64,000 nucleotides of DNA from Gelidibacter maritimus (GTDB lineage Bacteria > Bacteroidota > Bacteroidia > Flavobacteriales > Flavobacteriaceae), in the NCBI RefSeq assembly GCF_014062315.1, contig NZ_JACGLT010000007.1, positions 1 through 64,000 of the forward strand, in the 5' to 3' direction. Position numbers and translations under genes: made by a program. Each line of letters starts with the position of its first letter. Position 1 is the stretch's first letter. The notes beneath the pieces were generated by a model that worked only from the letters and a program-made list of their open reading frames with translations, ran no database searches and was not told where the DNA came from. Positions 16,728 through 25,579 of the stretch are shown here, one piece after another.

Positions 16728-16973
16728 ATGAAAACTAAAGTTTTTAAATTTATTTTACCGCTCTTGGTTATAGTCATGGCCGTGAGCTTCGCTTTTGCTA
16801 CAAATTCCACTTCTGATAATCAAATTGCACACTACTTTGACCCATTGTTTGGTTGGCAGTCCGTGGTAATCGGAGATGAATGTGGACCGGTAGGGGAGAA
16901 TGCATGTGAGTTTATGGGTAAACAGTTGTATTCACAACCAACTACCGAAAGTATTGCATTGCGTAAAGATTGA
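16728..16973 (+). CDS. Small secreted two-cysteine protein (DUF6520-like)
   Basis: This 81-residue precursor has a clear signal peptide (MKTKVFKFILPLLVIVMAVS, cleavage near FAFA) and a mature part of about 55 residues containing only two cysteines, within DECGPVGENACEFMGKQLY. This shape, with the cysteines in a Gly/Pro context and a short polar tail, is that of DUF6520 peptides found beside MauE-like genes in Bacteroidota. It lies 77 nt after the MauE-like gene and is followed by a strong terminator, so it closes the operon. A perfect palindrome ACTACGTAGT (16657-16666) lies in its leader. Function unknown. Confidence 0.7.
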   Translation: MKTKVFKFILPLLVIVMAVSFAFATNSTSDNQIAHYFDPLFGWQSVVIGDECGPVGENACEFMGKQLYSQPTTESIALRKD

Positions 16974-16993
16974 TCATTAAGAATGGTTAATAA

Positions 16994-17024
16994 AAAAGGG
17001 TGCCTTCATTGAAGGCGCCCTTTT
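16994..17024. terminator. Bidirectional intrinsic terminator
   Basis: The stem GGGTGCCTTC/GAAGGCGCCC, with one G-T pair and a near-zero loop, is flanked by six A residues on the left and four T on the right. It ends the secreted-peptide operon on the plus strand and, from the other side, the metalloprotease operon whose last gene stops at 17093. Confidence 0.85.
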
Positions 17025-17092
17025 ATGATTGTTTTCAACAAATGGTTTATGTAAAGCTTATTTTCTATTGAGCACAATCAACCGACTTTTAT

Positions 17093-19393
17093 TTATAATA
17101 ATGTATTAAGTTTTTTTAAGCAAAACTCCCAATGACCAACTGTAGGTGCATCTTTGTTATTATTAAGCCAGCCCACTATCTCCGCTTTTAAAATTAGTAA
17201 TTGCTCCATAATATGACCTTTTATATAATCAGGATAATCAAAATATTTTGATTCAGCATCAAAAGTCATTCGTTTTTTTTCTAACACCATGACTAACATA
17301 TCAATATAAGTCTTTTGTATTTCTTGTTTCCGTCGATTCTTAGCTACGACATTACCACTTAGTTCTTTGAAAAGTCCTGTTTGAAGTTTGGTTAAATAAT
17401 CTCGAACAGAACCTTTATGATCGGATAATGTTTCCAGATAATTCAATCGTTTAAATCTTGCGGCATCGAGCATATCTATAAGCAATTGTTGTTGATAGGA
17501 GACAACATAATCTGGATAAGTTGAATACATTGTTCTTACTTCAAATTCCGGTTCTGTTAACCAATGTGGTGGATCGAATACATTCTCTAATAGAAAATCA
17601 AGTGCTTCTTCTTGAATCTTCCAATTAATTGGGGTGTAAAGCTTACCTGGTTGATTGATGGACTTATAGTGGATGTCATAGCCTCCAATAAGAGTCAATA
17701 CGTGTTTCATATGATTCCACCACAATTTAAGAGTCTTTTTATATAGACGTTCCAATCTGGCATTATCTTTTTGATCACTGCACACAATTGGCAATAGCGC
17801 AATAACTCGTTTGATGTTCTTGAGTGCCATATTAGTGCTTCGCACTGGATCTTTTGTTTCAACGACCTCATTAGATGCCGCTGGACCGATAATTTCAAAC
17901 AAAGTATTGTTATAACGGTACCATGGTATTGAATCCTGTAATCTAACCATTCCTTCCAATGTTTCTTCTTTTTCATTTTCAGATATGCTCTTTGAGAACT
18001 CGGTGTAGGCCCATTCAATATTGTAAATATCCGCGGGTCCCACTTTTTTAATCAGTAATGATGGTGAAATGCTATCCTCGGGTTGGACGATGTTATTATA
18101 TCGTGTATAGTTCATGACACTTGGAGTATAGCCCATAGTATCAAGCCATTTTACATCATTCATTTTTTCAAAAGGATAGCTATATTCTCCAAAATTACCA
18201 TCCATTATTCCTACCGCATGCCCTGCTTCGTGTGCAGTTAATTCTTGGATCAAAGAGCCTAAAAGATCATCTGGAAAAGGAAACTTTTGCGACCTTTTGT
18301 CCATAGGACCAACCCTGATGAAATAATTGTCGGTCAGGGATTTTAGGGAAGAACCCAAATGAATATCAGCTTTTAAAATCTCGCCAGACCTGTGATCGAT
18401 AATTTTAGAAATGGTGCTACCTCGTGAATCTTCAAAACCTCTTAAATATCTTTTTTGTCCCCAATGTACAACAGAATTACTGATACTATGCAACGCCCAA
18501 TTATCTAAGCTTTCAACTTCCTTTACGACAATCGCATTGTTAAATCCTGCTGCTTTGAATGCCGGCAACCACTCCTCTATTCCAGCTTTAATATATGGGC
18601 GCCATTTTTTTGGAATCTCAGGTGACATTAGGAAAGTAATTGGCTTAATCGGGACGCTAATTAATTGGTCTTTATTTTTTTTTTGAAGTCTCCATCTGGT
18701 TATATTAGCTATTCTGTTGTTGGTATCAAAGTTTTTCACTGTGGCTAATTCAGTAAAAAAGCCCATTCGATAATCATACCGCCTAGACTCCATAGGTTTT
18801 GGTAAGGCACAAAAACCAAAGAATACAGGAATAGAAACCTTAGATTGGTTAAGAATTATTCCCCGTTGGGTTTTTATAATCACTTCATTCTCCAAACCTT
18901 TAACATCCATAAGCATGGAGATCTGTGGCACAATGCTTTCTGTAAAATCAGAAGTCCATTCAATGACTTGATTAAGAACAAGATTGGTGATGTTGACCGT
19001 ATAGATGTCTTTATAGTTCTTCTGAGGCTCCACAGGAAAGATAGATAGAATATTTTCACTCAGGGCAAGATTCGGTTTTAAAGGCAAAATATTTCCAGCA
19101 GATGAATGTATTGGTGGGACTTTTAATAGAATTTTATCTTTATGCAAGGACCACTCCACTTGCATGAATTTTCGTTCCATACTTTGATCATACCTTACAA
19201 ACAACATGGGCGTATCCAGTAATTGGTGTGGTATGTTCAGAAATAGGTCCCCATTCTTCATTAAGGTGGTCAAAAATGGTTGTTTCGCGGCTTGTTCTGA
19301 AGTTGATGACGGATCGATAATTGTCTGGATATTACCAAATGATAACTTTATGTTAAGTCCTATCAATAAACAGATTAATGCAATATTTTTCAT
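17093..19393 (-). CDS. Secreted zinc-dependent metalloprotease (met-zincin, DUF5117/DUF4953-like)
   Basis: This protease of about 766 residues is exported to the periplasm or surface. The start at 19393 was preferred over 19423 because it gives a compact signal peptide (MKNIALICLLIGLNIKLSFG) and begins 17 nt after the SusD stop. The active site is HEAGHAVGIMDGNFG around residue 385, followed by the Met-turn SVMNYTRYN, in the same order as Bacteroidota enzymes usually reading HEVGHTLGLPHN...SIMDYARFN. The third zinc ligand is therefore Asp instead of His, a change known in snapalysin-type enzymes. It is the last gene of a SusC-SusD operon, so it probably processes the peptide that this transporter handles. 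Confidence 0.85.
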   Translation of the reverse strand: MKNIALICLLIGLNIKLSFGNIQTIIDPSSTSEQAAKQPFLTTLMKNGDLFLNIPHQLLDTPMLFVRYDQSMERKFMQVEWSLHKDKILLKVPPIHSSAGNILPLKPNLALSENILSIFPVEPQKNYKDIYTVNITNLVLNQVIEWTSDFTESIVPQISMLMDVKGLENEVIIKTQRGIILNQSKVSIPVFFGFCALPKPMESRRYDYRMGFFTELATVKNFDTNNRIANITRWRLQKKNKDQLISVPIKPITFLMSPEIPKKWRPYIKAGIEEWLPAFKAAGFNNAIVVKEVESLDNWALHSISNSVVHWGQKRYLRGFEDSRGSTISKIIDHRSGEILKADIHLGSSLKSLTDNYFIRVGPMDKRSQKFPFPDDLLGSLIQELTAHEAGHAVGIMDGNFGEYSYPFEKMNDVKWLDTMGYTPSVMNYTRYNNIVQPEDSISPSLLIKKVGPADIYNIEWAYTEFSKSISENEKEETLEGMVRLQDSIPWYRYNNTLFEIIGPAASNEVVETKDPVRSTNMALKNIKRVIALLPIVCSDQKDNARLERLYKKTLKLWWNHMKHVLTLIGGYDIHYKSINQPGKLYTPINWKIQEEALDFLLENVFDPPHWLTEPEFEVRTMYSTYPDYVVSYQQQLLIDMLDAARFKRLNYLETLSDHKGSVRDYLTKLQTGLFKELSGNVVAKNRRKQEIQKTYIDMLVMVLEKKRMTFDAESKYFDYPDYIKGHIMEQLLILKAEIVGWLNNNKDAPTVGHWEFCLKKLNTLL

Positions 19394-19409
19394 AATATGT
19401 TTTATTACG

Positions 19410-20837
19410 TTAATAACCGTCATTTTGGGGTTGTAAATTCCGATTTAGTTCCAATTCAGCTTCTGGAATAGGAAGGTGCACATCGGTTGTTTGCCAATAA
19501 GGTTTTAAGTCTTTTAAAGTTTCATGGGTACGACCGGTACGTTTAAGATCAAGCCAGCGCTGGCCGTGCTCCGCAAATAGTTCCACGCGTCGTTCATGTA
19601 AAATAGCATCCAAGAGGTCATTAACCGTATTGGCAGGAGTAGGGGGTAGGCCTGCTCTGTTTCTTATTGTATTTAAGTCCTGTTGTGCGGCAGCTTTATT
19701 TGCCAAATTGGCCATTGCCTCTGCCCGAATGAGATACTGTTCCGCCAATCTAAAGATTATAGAATATTCCAATGATTCCAATTCACCAAAATTCGCTTTA
19801 TACTTATTGGCGTAATATAATGTTATGTTGTTTTCTGCATCAGAAATACTATCCACCCATTTAGCATATCTTAAGTCCCCAGCCTCAAAATCATCCAATA
19901 ATGAATTGGAAAGAGCATATTTTTGACCGGGAATATTTCGTATGATCAATTGGTTAGCTTCTTGGGTATTTCGTGGGTGTTCGCCTGGTTTAAGCTGCCA
20001 AATGGTTTCTGAAGATTTTTTAAGAAAGACATCGTTCACATCTTCTTCCAAACTGTATTTGTCGATTAGTACAGTAGCGGTTGATGCTGCCAATTCCCAT
20101 TGTTCATTATAGAGATACATTCTTGCTAATAATGCCATGGCGGCATGATAACCCGGCCAGACCCGTTCTCCATCGATAGCATTAATATCTTTGAGAAAAT
20201 AGGTAGCATTAACAAGATCGGTAATTATCTGCGAATTTACTTCAGATATAGACATGCGGGACATCTTGTTATTTTCCAAATAATCGGTGGAGGTTATGTA
20301 AGGGATATCACCAAAGATATTAGTCAATAGATAATGGATATAAGCGCGTACGAACAATGACTGTCCCAGAAATATTTGTTTGTCAGAAGAGGACAAAGTT
20401 TCTGAGTTTTCTAAACCTTCAATGATGTCGTTTGCACTATAGACAAGGTTGTAGGCGTGATTCCACCATCCTAATATTTTGGTGTTATTAGTCATGACAT
20501 TGTTGTGATATAAGTTCTGGTACTCAGTATCAGAACCGAAATAATCAAGCTCATCACTGTATGTCCCCATAGTGGTGGTCAGTCCAAAATCGCCAGAAAC
20601 CATACCCTTTTCCCTCATTTTATAGTAAATATTTGCTAAAGCTGATTCAACTGTCGATTTGTCTTTGAAAACAATATCTGATGTCAATAAATTCTTTGGA
20701 GCGTCAACTATAACGAATTCGGAACAACCTAACGAGAACATTACGAAAAAGAACAATGTCCATCGATTAAGGATGTTGCACATGTTCATGGAGAGCTTTT
20801 TATTGAATTTTATGTCTCTGTTGTGTTTTATTTTCAT
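19410..20837 (-). CDS. RagB/SusD-family surface lipoprotein
   Basis: This is the substrate-binding lid that pairs with the SusC-type channel encoded upstream. The 475 residues include a lipoprotein signal: from an internal Met at 20789 the sequence is MNMCNILNRWTLFFFVMFSLGC, so the true start may be there. SusD-typical blocks follow: SSDKQIFLGQSLFVRAYIHY in the TPR-like helices, RLAEQYLIRAEAMANL, and the C-terminal RRVELFAEHGQRWLDLKRTG. Shorter than most glycan SusD proteins (about 550), as is common for peptide-type systems. It is 17 nt downstream of the SusC gene and 16 nt upstream of the metalloprotease. Confidence 0.92.
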   Translation of the reverse strand: MKIKHNRDIKFNKKLSMNMCNILNRWTLFFFVMFSLGCSEFVIVDAPKNLLTSDIVFKDKSTVESALANIYYKMREKGMVSGDFGLTTTMGTYSDELDYFGSDTEYQNLYHNNVMTNNTKILGWWNHAYNLVYSANDIIEGLENSETLSSSDKQIFLGQSLFVRAYIHYLLTNIFGDIPYITSTDYLENNKMSRMSISEVNSQIITDLVNATYFLKDINAIDGERVWPGYHAAMALLARMYLYNEQWELAASTATVLIDKYSLEEDVNDVFLKKSSETIWQLKPGEHPRNTQEANQLIIRNIPGQKYALSNSLLDDFEAGDLRYAKWVDSISDAENNITLYYANKYKANFGELESLEYSIIFRLAEQYLIRAEAMANLANKAAAQQDLNTIRNRAGLPPTPANTVNDLLDAILHERRVELFAEHGQRWLDLKRTGRTHETLKDLKPYWQTTDVHLPIPEAELELNRNLQPQNDGY

Positions 20838-20854
20838 TGTTATGTGAGTTTTAG

Positions 20855-23800
20855 TTAAAAGGCTATTTTCATACCCAAGGTGAATTGTCTTAAAGGAGGT
20901 AAGCGGCTGTAACTGGGATACTCTGGGTCGGGACCTTTATAATTTGTGAAAGTCAGTAAATTTTGTCCCTGGAGGTAAACATTAATGTCCAAGTTATTGC
21001 TTATTTGAGGTACTTTATAATTTAAGGAAATGTTCCTAAGTCTTATAAAAGAGGCATCCGAAACGGCTGCGCTACTATCTTGTTGTAATGAACCAGTATC
21101 CACACCCATTCCGAAGCCACCAGATGATTTTTGGATAGCTTTAATATCTCCATTCTGTTGCCATCTGTCGAATAAGTCTACAGGTGCATTTCTTCTGTAT
21201 CCAGGGATTGTAGAAAACCGCATCAGGTTGAATGCCTGCTGTTTTTTAAACTGGAAGAAAACGTTAAGTGTCAGATTGCCGTAACTGAGGGTATTACCAA
21301 AGCCTCCATAGAATTCAGGAGCTAAGTCTTTTGCCCATTGTCTGTCTGCTAAACTGCTAATATTCCCATCCCCATTATAATCTTTAAATTGATATATCCC
21401 AGTTTCAGGGTTTACACCCAAGGCATGATACAATTTTACAATTGTAAGAGGTTGTCCGATGACATAACGGTTGGCGAAAGTTGAATTTTCTAGATCGTCG
21501 AATTTTACCAACTTATTTTCGGGTAACGTGATATTGAAGGAGGTTGACCATTTTAAATAATTAGTTTTTAAATTGACGGTCTGTATATCCATTTCAAAAC
21601 CTGTATTCTCTACGGTTGCATCAAAGTTTCCTGTAAGTTGTGAAAAACCGGTGGTTGCTGCTAATGGTATGCCAATGAGTTGGTTGGAGGATTTGTTGCG
21701 ATACCATGAAGTGGTGAGGTTGATTCTGTCTTTTAATAAAGCCAGTTCTATGGCAGTTTCTAATTTTTTATTGGATTCCCAGCCGAAAATCGGATTGAAT
21801 ATCCCTGTGGGCTGCAGCGCGGTTGTGCCATCATAATCATAACCGGTAATGTTGTAAGTGTTCAAAAACTTATAGTCACCAATGTTATCACTACCTGTGA
21901 TACCATAACTCGCTCGAAACTTTCCAAAGCTTAAAATAGTATTGTTTTTAAATATGTCTTCTTCGGAAAATACCCAAGCTATACCCACGGCTCCGAAATT
22001 CCCAAATTGTCTGCCTGGTCCAAACCGAGAGGAGCCATCCCTCCGTCCGGTGAGATTTAAAATGTATCTTTCATCAAGATTTAAGTTTATTCGTCCAAAA
22101 ACGGCTGTGTAACTATATTCGCCATCCATATCTCGTTGAACTTTCACAATCTCTGCGGCGGCTAGATTACGCAATAGGCTGTTATTGGGGTAACCGGTTC
22201 CTTTTTGGACCAATTGTTTGTTCGTTTCCTTTTGAAATGTTGTTCCAAACAGAATGTCCAGCTTAATTTTTTTCCATTGGTGTTTCCATTGAAGCTGAGG
22301 TTCCACAATCCAGGATTGTCTTTGGGAAGCGTTTGTAGTAAGGTTTGAGTAATTTTGGGGAATGAATCCCAAAGCTGGATTTGTTGCCGAACTTGGTAAA
22401 GTTTTGAAAGAATCTAACCTGTAGCTGTTAAACCCCAGACTAGATTTAAACTCTAAGTTGGGCATTAGCTTATATGAAATATAAGTATTTGCGTTAAGGG
22501 AGTTTATATTTGCTCTGTACTCTTCAAGTAAAGAAGCCAAAGGATTGTCCCATGAATTGTTTTCCCAATTCAACTCACCAACTTCATTATAAAGTTTAGG
22601 AGCATTGGGTTCGAGAGTGTAAGCTGAATAAGAAAAGTCTTCTTGAGGTAACGAATTTTTTTCATGGGTATATATAGTTGAAAGATTAATCGTGAATTTA
22701 CCTCCTTGTGAATGATGGTTGATATTGTTGTGGACTGAGGTTTTTTTATAATTCGATTTTCCAGGGAATACTGTGCTTTCATTTTGATGAGCTGCACTAA
22801 TCAAATACCTTGTCTGTGGATTTCCTCCTGAAAGTCTTAACTGTGCATTTCTTCGATGTGCATTACCTCCGATTAATTCTTTTTGCCAATCCGTATAACG
22901 ATTTTGATCCCAGGTCTTTAGATCGGGCCAAGCAAAATCGAATGATGGATTGTCAAGATATGCTTCAAATCCATCGTTTATGATACCTTCTCTGCGTACT
23001 TCCAAATATTGTTCAGTATTCATTAATTCAACAAAATTGGATACTTGTCCCAAAGAATTGCTGAAATCTATTTGTAGTTGTGTTTTTCCTACAATCCCTT
23101 TTTTTGAGGTTATCAAAACCACTCCATTGGCTCCTCTGGATCCATAAATTGCCGTGGCATCTGCGTCCTTTAAAACCTCAATGCTTTCTATGTCATTCGG
23201 GTTAATTGAATTTAGCGGACTTATATTTCCCCTTAGGATAAGTCCTGATACTTCAGTAGCTCCTAATGACTGTGAACTAAAAGGAACCCCATCAACAATA
23301 AAAAGAGGATCGGTCCCACCATTGATAAAATTCTTCCCTCTAATTTGAATATCATAACCACCACCGGGCACGCCTGTATTTTGCACAATATTTACGCCTG
23401 ACATATAGCCTTGCATGGCGCCTAAGGGATTATTAACCGGCTGCAATTCAATCTCCTTAGCCGTAATCCGCGCAATACTTCCCGTTTTCTCACGGTCGGT
23501 AGTGCTGTAATAGCCAGCGTTGATTTGTACTTCTCCTAATGCGGTAGCATCTTCTTGTAAGGTAACATTGATGGTGCTGTGGTTGTTTATGGGGATGGTA
23601 AGCGTTGTATATCCCAAATAGGATATTTGCAGCGTATCAGTTGGTCTGGCTGTAATAGTATAACGCCCATCAAAGTCTGTTACTACACCATTTGTAGTAT
23701 TTTTAATAAGCACATTTGCGCCAGATATGGGTAGCTGCCCATCAGTAACCTGGCCGGAGACCAACAGGTCCTGCGCAGATAGAGTCAGGGAAACACTAAG

Positions 23801-23860
23801 GAAGAAGAGACAGCTGACAAAAATGCGCCGCCTCCTTACTGATTTATAATTTTTTATCAT
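20855..23860 (-). CDS. SusC/RagA-family TonB-dependent outer-membrane transporter
   Basis: This 1001-residue outer-membrane channel is powered by TonB. After a signal peptide (RRIFVSCLFFLSVSLTLSAQ) come a carboxypeptidase-regulatory-like domain (VSGQVTDGQLPISGANVLIK, residues 34-115), a plug domain with the SusC signature DADATAIYGSRGANGVVLIT (about 240-260), and a long beta barrel ending in the export-competent LRQFTLGMKIAF. It starts the SusC-SusD-protease operon. The 5' leader is long, and a predicted small RNA is transcribed opposite to it from a promoter that abuts the start codon. No anti-sigma FecR or ECF sigma gene is adjacent, so regulation may rest on the leader elements. Confidence 0.94.
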   Translation of the reverse strand: MIKNYKSVRRRRIFVSCLFFLSVSLTLSAQDLLVSGQVTDGQLPISGANVLIKNTTNGVVTDFDGRYTITARPTDTLQISYLGYTTLTIPINNHSTINVTLQEDATALGEVQINAGYYSTTDREKTGSIARITAKEIELQPVNNPLGAMQGYMSGVNIVQNTGVPGGGYDIQIRGKNFINGGTDPLFIVDGVPFSSQSLGATEVSGLILRGNISPLNSINPNDIESIEVLKDADATAIYGSRGANGVVLITSKKGIVGKTQLQIDFSNSLGQVSNFVELMNTEQYLEVRREGIINDGFEAYLDNPSFDFAWPDLKTWDQNRYTDWQKELIGGNAHRRNAQLRLSGGNPQTRYLISAAHQNESTVFPGKSNYKKTSVHNNINHHSQGGKFTINLSTIYTHEKNSLPQEDFSYSAYTLEPNAPKLYNEVGELNWENNSWDNPLASLLEEYRANINSLNANTYISYKLMPNLEFKSSLGFNSYRLDSFKTLPSSATNPALGFIPQNYSNLTTNASQRQSWIVEPQLQWKHQWKKIKLDILFGTTFQKETNKQLVQKGTGYPNNSLLRNLAAAEIVKVQRDMDGEYSYTAVFGRINLNLDERYILNLTGRRDGSSRFGPGRQFGNFGAVGIAWVFSEEDIFKNNTILSFGKFRASYGITGSDNIGDYKFLNTYNITGYDYDGTTALQPTGIFNPIFGWESNKKLETAIELALLKDRINLTTSWYRNKSSNQLIGIPLAATTGFSQLTGNFDATVENTGFEMDIQTVNLKTNYLKWSTSFNITLPENKLVKFDDLENSTFANRYVIGQPLTIVKLYHALGVNPETGIYQFKDYNGDGNISSLADRQWAKDLAPEFYGGFGNTLSYGNLTLNVFFQFKKQQAFNLMRFSTIPGYRRNAPVDLFDRWQQNGDIKAIQKSSGGFGMGVDTGSLQQDSSAAVSDASFIRLRNISLNYKVPQISNNLDINVYLQGQNLLTFTNYKGPDPEYPSYSRLPPLRQFTLGMKIAF

Positions 23861-23945
23861 AGTTTTGTAATGGTTAAAGTGATAGATTAATTTTAACTGT
23901 TGGCCTGCTCCGATGTCGTGGTAAACTGGGAGCGGGCTTTTTTTT
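23860..23945 (+). ncRNA. Predicted antisense sRNA opposite the susC leader
   Basis: The plus-strand -7 box TAGTTTTG (23860-23867) begins at the base complementary to the susC ATG. Expected start near 23874. The transcript would end at a strong intrinsic terminator: stem 23903-23911 with 23929-23937 (GCCTGCTCC/GGAGCGGGC), then eight T residues to 23945, giving about 72 nt. No + strand gene is available to use this terminator. Bacteroides PULs are known to carry similar cis-antisense RNAs of this size beside susC (DonS type), where they repress the operon. No -33 TTG was found. Confidence 0.6.
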
Positions 23946-24024
23946 GTGCCGTTTTATGCGTTACGGCTTTGTTATCTGTTTTTTGTTATGTCATAGGCAA
24001 TTGGTGTTATTATTTAGGGAAGCG

Positions 24025-24106
24025 GGGCTGCCGTTTAATGTTAGCAAATCTCCAGTTTGTGGCAGCCCTTTCCCAAAGACTAATTCTAATATTTTGTTAT
24101 GTGGCA
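24025..24106 (-). promoter_or_regulatory. susC leader: 5' hairpin and conserved promoter-like element, copy 1
   Basis: On the minus strand, the conserved block (24106-24061) reads TGCCACATA, a short spacer, then TATTAGAATTAGTCTTT. It is followed immediately by a hairpin whose perfect 8-bp arms are 24061-24068 and 24025-24032 (GGGCTGCC/GGCAGCCC). The block is shared with copy 2 at 24526-24569. It is most simply a dedicated promoter, with the hairpin forming the 5' end of a leader of about 200 nt in front of susC. The sigma factor class is unknown. Confidence 0.5.
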
Positions 24107-24129
24107 TTAGTTGCAATATTTCCGTCTTT

Positions 24130-24366
24130 TCACGATCTATAGTTTTGCAGTGCCGGTATTGATGACCACCCTTTCAGATTTTGGGTATCATCATCTAATA
24201 CAAGGATGGTACGCGCTCTCTGAAGTGGGTTTTCCATGGGTTTATTGTTAAAAAATGCAAGCGCCGTTGTGTGTTTGGCTATTAATGGGGGATAAGAAGT
24301 GACGCGTGTTACAAAAATCAAAAACAATAAAAGGCGCCTGCATTGGGTTATATGTTTTAATGTCAT
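24130..24366 (-). CDS. Small putative secreted protein upstream of susC
   Basis: The 78-codon frame begins MTLKHITQCRRLLLFLIFV, a basic-hydrophobic export-like segment (compare the SusC start, also with RR before the hydrophobic core), and continues to a polar C-terminus containing TILVLDDDTQNLKGWS. No family was recognised, and no cysteine follows the signal-like region. The argument for it being real is its 5' region: a conserved promoter-like block, a hairpin, and an antisense promoter abutting the start codon, in the same arrangement as in front of susC. It might be a peptide handled by the SusCD-protease system, or a truncated gene left by duplication of the leader. Confidence 0.45.
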   Translation of the reverse strand: MTLKHITQCRRLLLFLIFVTRVTSYPPLIAKHTTALAFFNNKPMENPLQRARTILVLDDDTQNLKGWSSIPALQNYRS

Positions 24367-24449
24367 AAATTTGCTAAAGTAATTGTTATATTAGTTAATT
24401 TGACCTCCGGAACGATTGTGCCAACATTTGTAAGGAGGTTTTTTTTTTT
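24366..24449 (+). ncRNA. Predicted antisense sRNA opposite the small secreted ORF
   Basis: The -7 box TAAATTTG (24366-24373) starts at the base complementary to the ATG at 24366, exactly as in the susC copy. The predicted transcript is about 24380-24449, near 70 nt, ending at stem ACCTCC (24403-24408)/GGAGGT (24434-24439) and a run of eleven T. No plus-strand protein gene lies upstream to use the terminator. Prediction only. Confidence 0.5.
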
Positions 24450-24500
24450 GTGACTACAATAAGTGCATAGGCTTCAATTTTTAAAGTTAAATTAGGAAGT

Positions 24501-24569
24501 TGCCGCATATGGTTTTTCGCATAGCGGCAGCTATCCTAAAGACTAATTCTAATAGTTCGCTATGTGGCA
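24501..24569 (-). promoter_or_regulatory. Leader hairpin and conserved promoter-like element, copy 2
   Basis: The block 24526-24569 repeats 24061-24106 with AAAGACTAATTCTAATA identical and the flanks GGCAGC and TATGTGGCA conserved; the two differ by a 2-nt length change. On the minus strand it is followed by a hairpin (TGCCGC 24501-24506 with GCGGCA 24524-24529, extended by TATG/CATA). The arm sequences differ from copy 1 but both keep a GCNGCC-type base, so the structure looks conserved. It would drive the small ORF 24130-24366. Confidence 0.5.
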
Positions 24570-25062
24570 CTGTTGTTTATAGTGCTGCCTTGTTCTTAGG
24601 GGATTTTAGAGCTTGCAATTGGCGATAGCGAGGTGTTTGTTGCAAACTCCTTTTGTATTGTCTCAATAATGATGTGTAACCATAGGCAAATTCCGCAATT
24701 AAATTTTATACTATTTATCATTTACATATGCATAAGCAGAGATCAAATGATTTTTGGTAAGTGGAGTAACGCCCTTGAGGTATGGAAACGAAAAGGCGTG
24801 GAACTCAACTTACTGCATCAGGGGTACTGGTATACCGAGGAACAATAAGAGAGCCCACGCCAGTTGACGTGAGCATCTACTTATCATCTCGTTCCTTTAA
24901 ATTACCAGTTTTCTGATACGAGACTCAAAGCGAATGCTTCAATATTTTATCATGAAGAATCGCAAAATTAAAATATTATTGGCTAATATAATAAATCTTT
25001 TTTAATTGTGGGTTATTTCACCCACATTTTTTATTAAGATTTTGGCCACATTGCAATTGCAT

Positions 25063-25311
25063 ATGGCAAAAAGTAATAATAAAGATAATTTTCAAATTCA
25101 ATTTGGGAAACGAATAAGGGCGCTTCGCAAGGATAAAAACCTTAGTTTAAGGAAACTTTCTCAAAGATGCAATCTTGACTATAGTGATATTGCCAAATAT
25201 GAAAAAGGAGAGGTAAATATTCAATTATCTACTATTTATGAATTGTCTGTGGGTTTACAAGTTGCCCCGAAAGAACTATTTGATTTTGATTTTGTATTTA
25301 ATGATAATTAG
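25063..25311 (+). CDS. XRE-family helix-turn-helix regulator
   Basis: This is an 82-residue DNA-binding protein from the ATG at 25063; the upstream in-frame ATG at 25006 adds an unconserved hydrophobic stretch and was not chosen. Residues 10-70 are a Cro/CI-type HTH: IQFGKRIRALRKDKNLSLRK, LSQRCNLDYSDIAKYEKGE, then IYELSVGLQVAPKELFDFD. There is no sensor domain. Stand-alone small XRE proteins like this often sit at the edge of mobile or defence islands, and the restriction-modification island begins just after it. No partner toxin was identified. Targets unknown. Confidence 0.85.
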   Translation: MAKSNNKDNFQIQFGKRIRALRKDKNLSLRKLSQRCNLDYSDIAKYEKGEVNIQLSTIYELSVGLQVAPKELFDFDFVFNDN

Positions 25312-25579
25312 TGAAACATTCAATATTTGATCATATGAATTACTTAAAAGAGATAAATTATCAGAATAGGAGTGTTCTGGAATACAAGAAACGAAATTCA
25401 CCGAATAAAATGAAAGCTATTACTTAACTGTAAAGGCTTTTTTGTTGACAGGAAGAACGTTGGCATAATTTAAATAATAGTATGAAAATTACGTAGTTCT
25501 ACTTATAGGAACAATGGATATATGTAAGTATTTTTGAGGACGCAAAAATGTGAAATAAGCGAGTGATATCATCGCATGG

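Larger units (their letters stand above)
24061..24569. repeat. Dispersed pair of 44-46 bp repeats
   Basis: Copies at 24061-24106 and 24526-24569, in direct orientation, are about 465 bp apart and roughly 75 percent identical by eye with an invariant 17-nt core. Each lies 160-200 bp in front of a minus-strand start codon. The surroundings (hairpin, antisense terminator, antisense promoter) are reproduced in the same order, which suggests duplication of a control cassette. The rest of 24570-25062 has no convincing gene. Confidence 0.6.

Noticed and set aside
23900-24162. Two overlapping plus-strand frames upstream of susC
   Set aside because: They run through the antisense terminator and the conserved leader hairpin, and the proteins are Cys/Phe-rich without pattern; better explained as leader sequence.
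24633-24848. Plus-strand 71-codon frame, ending WSNALEVWKRKGVELN and beyond
   Set aside because: The last 33 codons look protein-like, but there is no recognisable start region, no family and no clear promoter; may be a relic.
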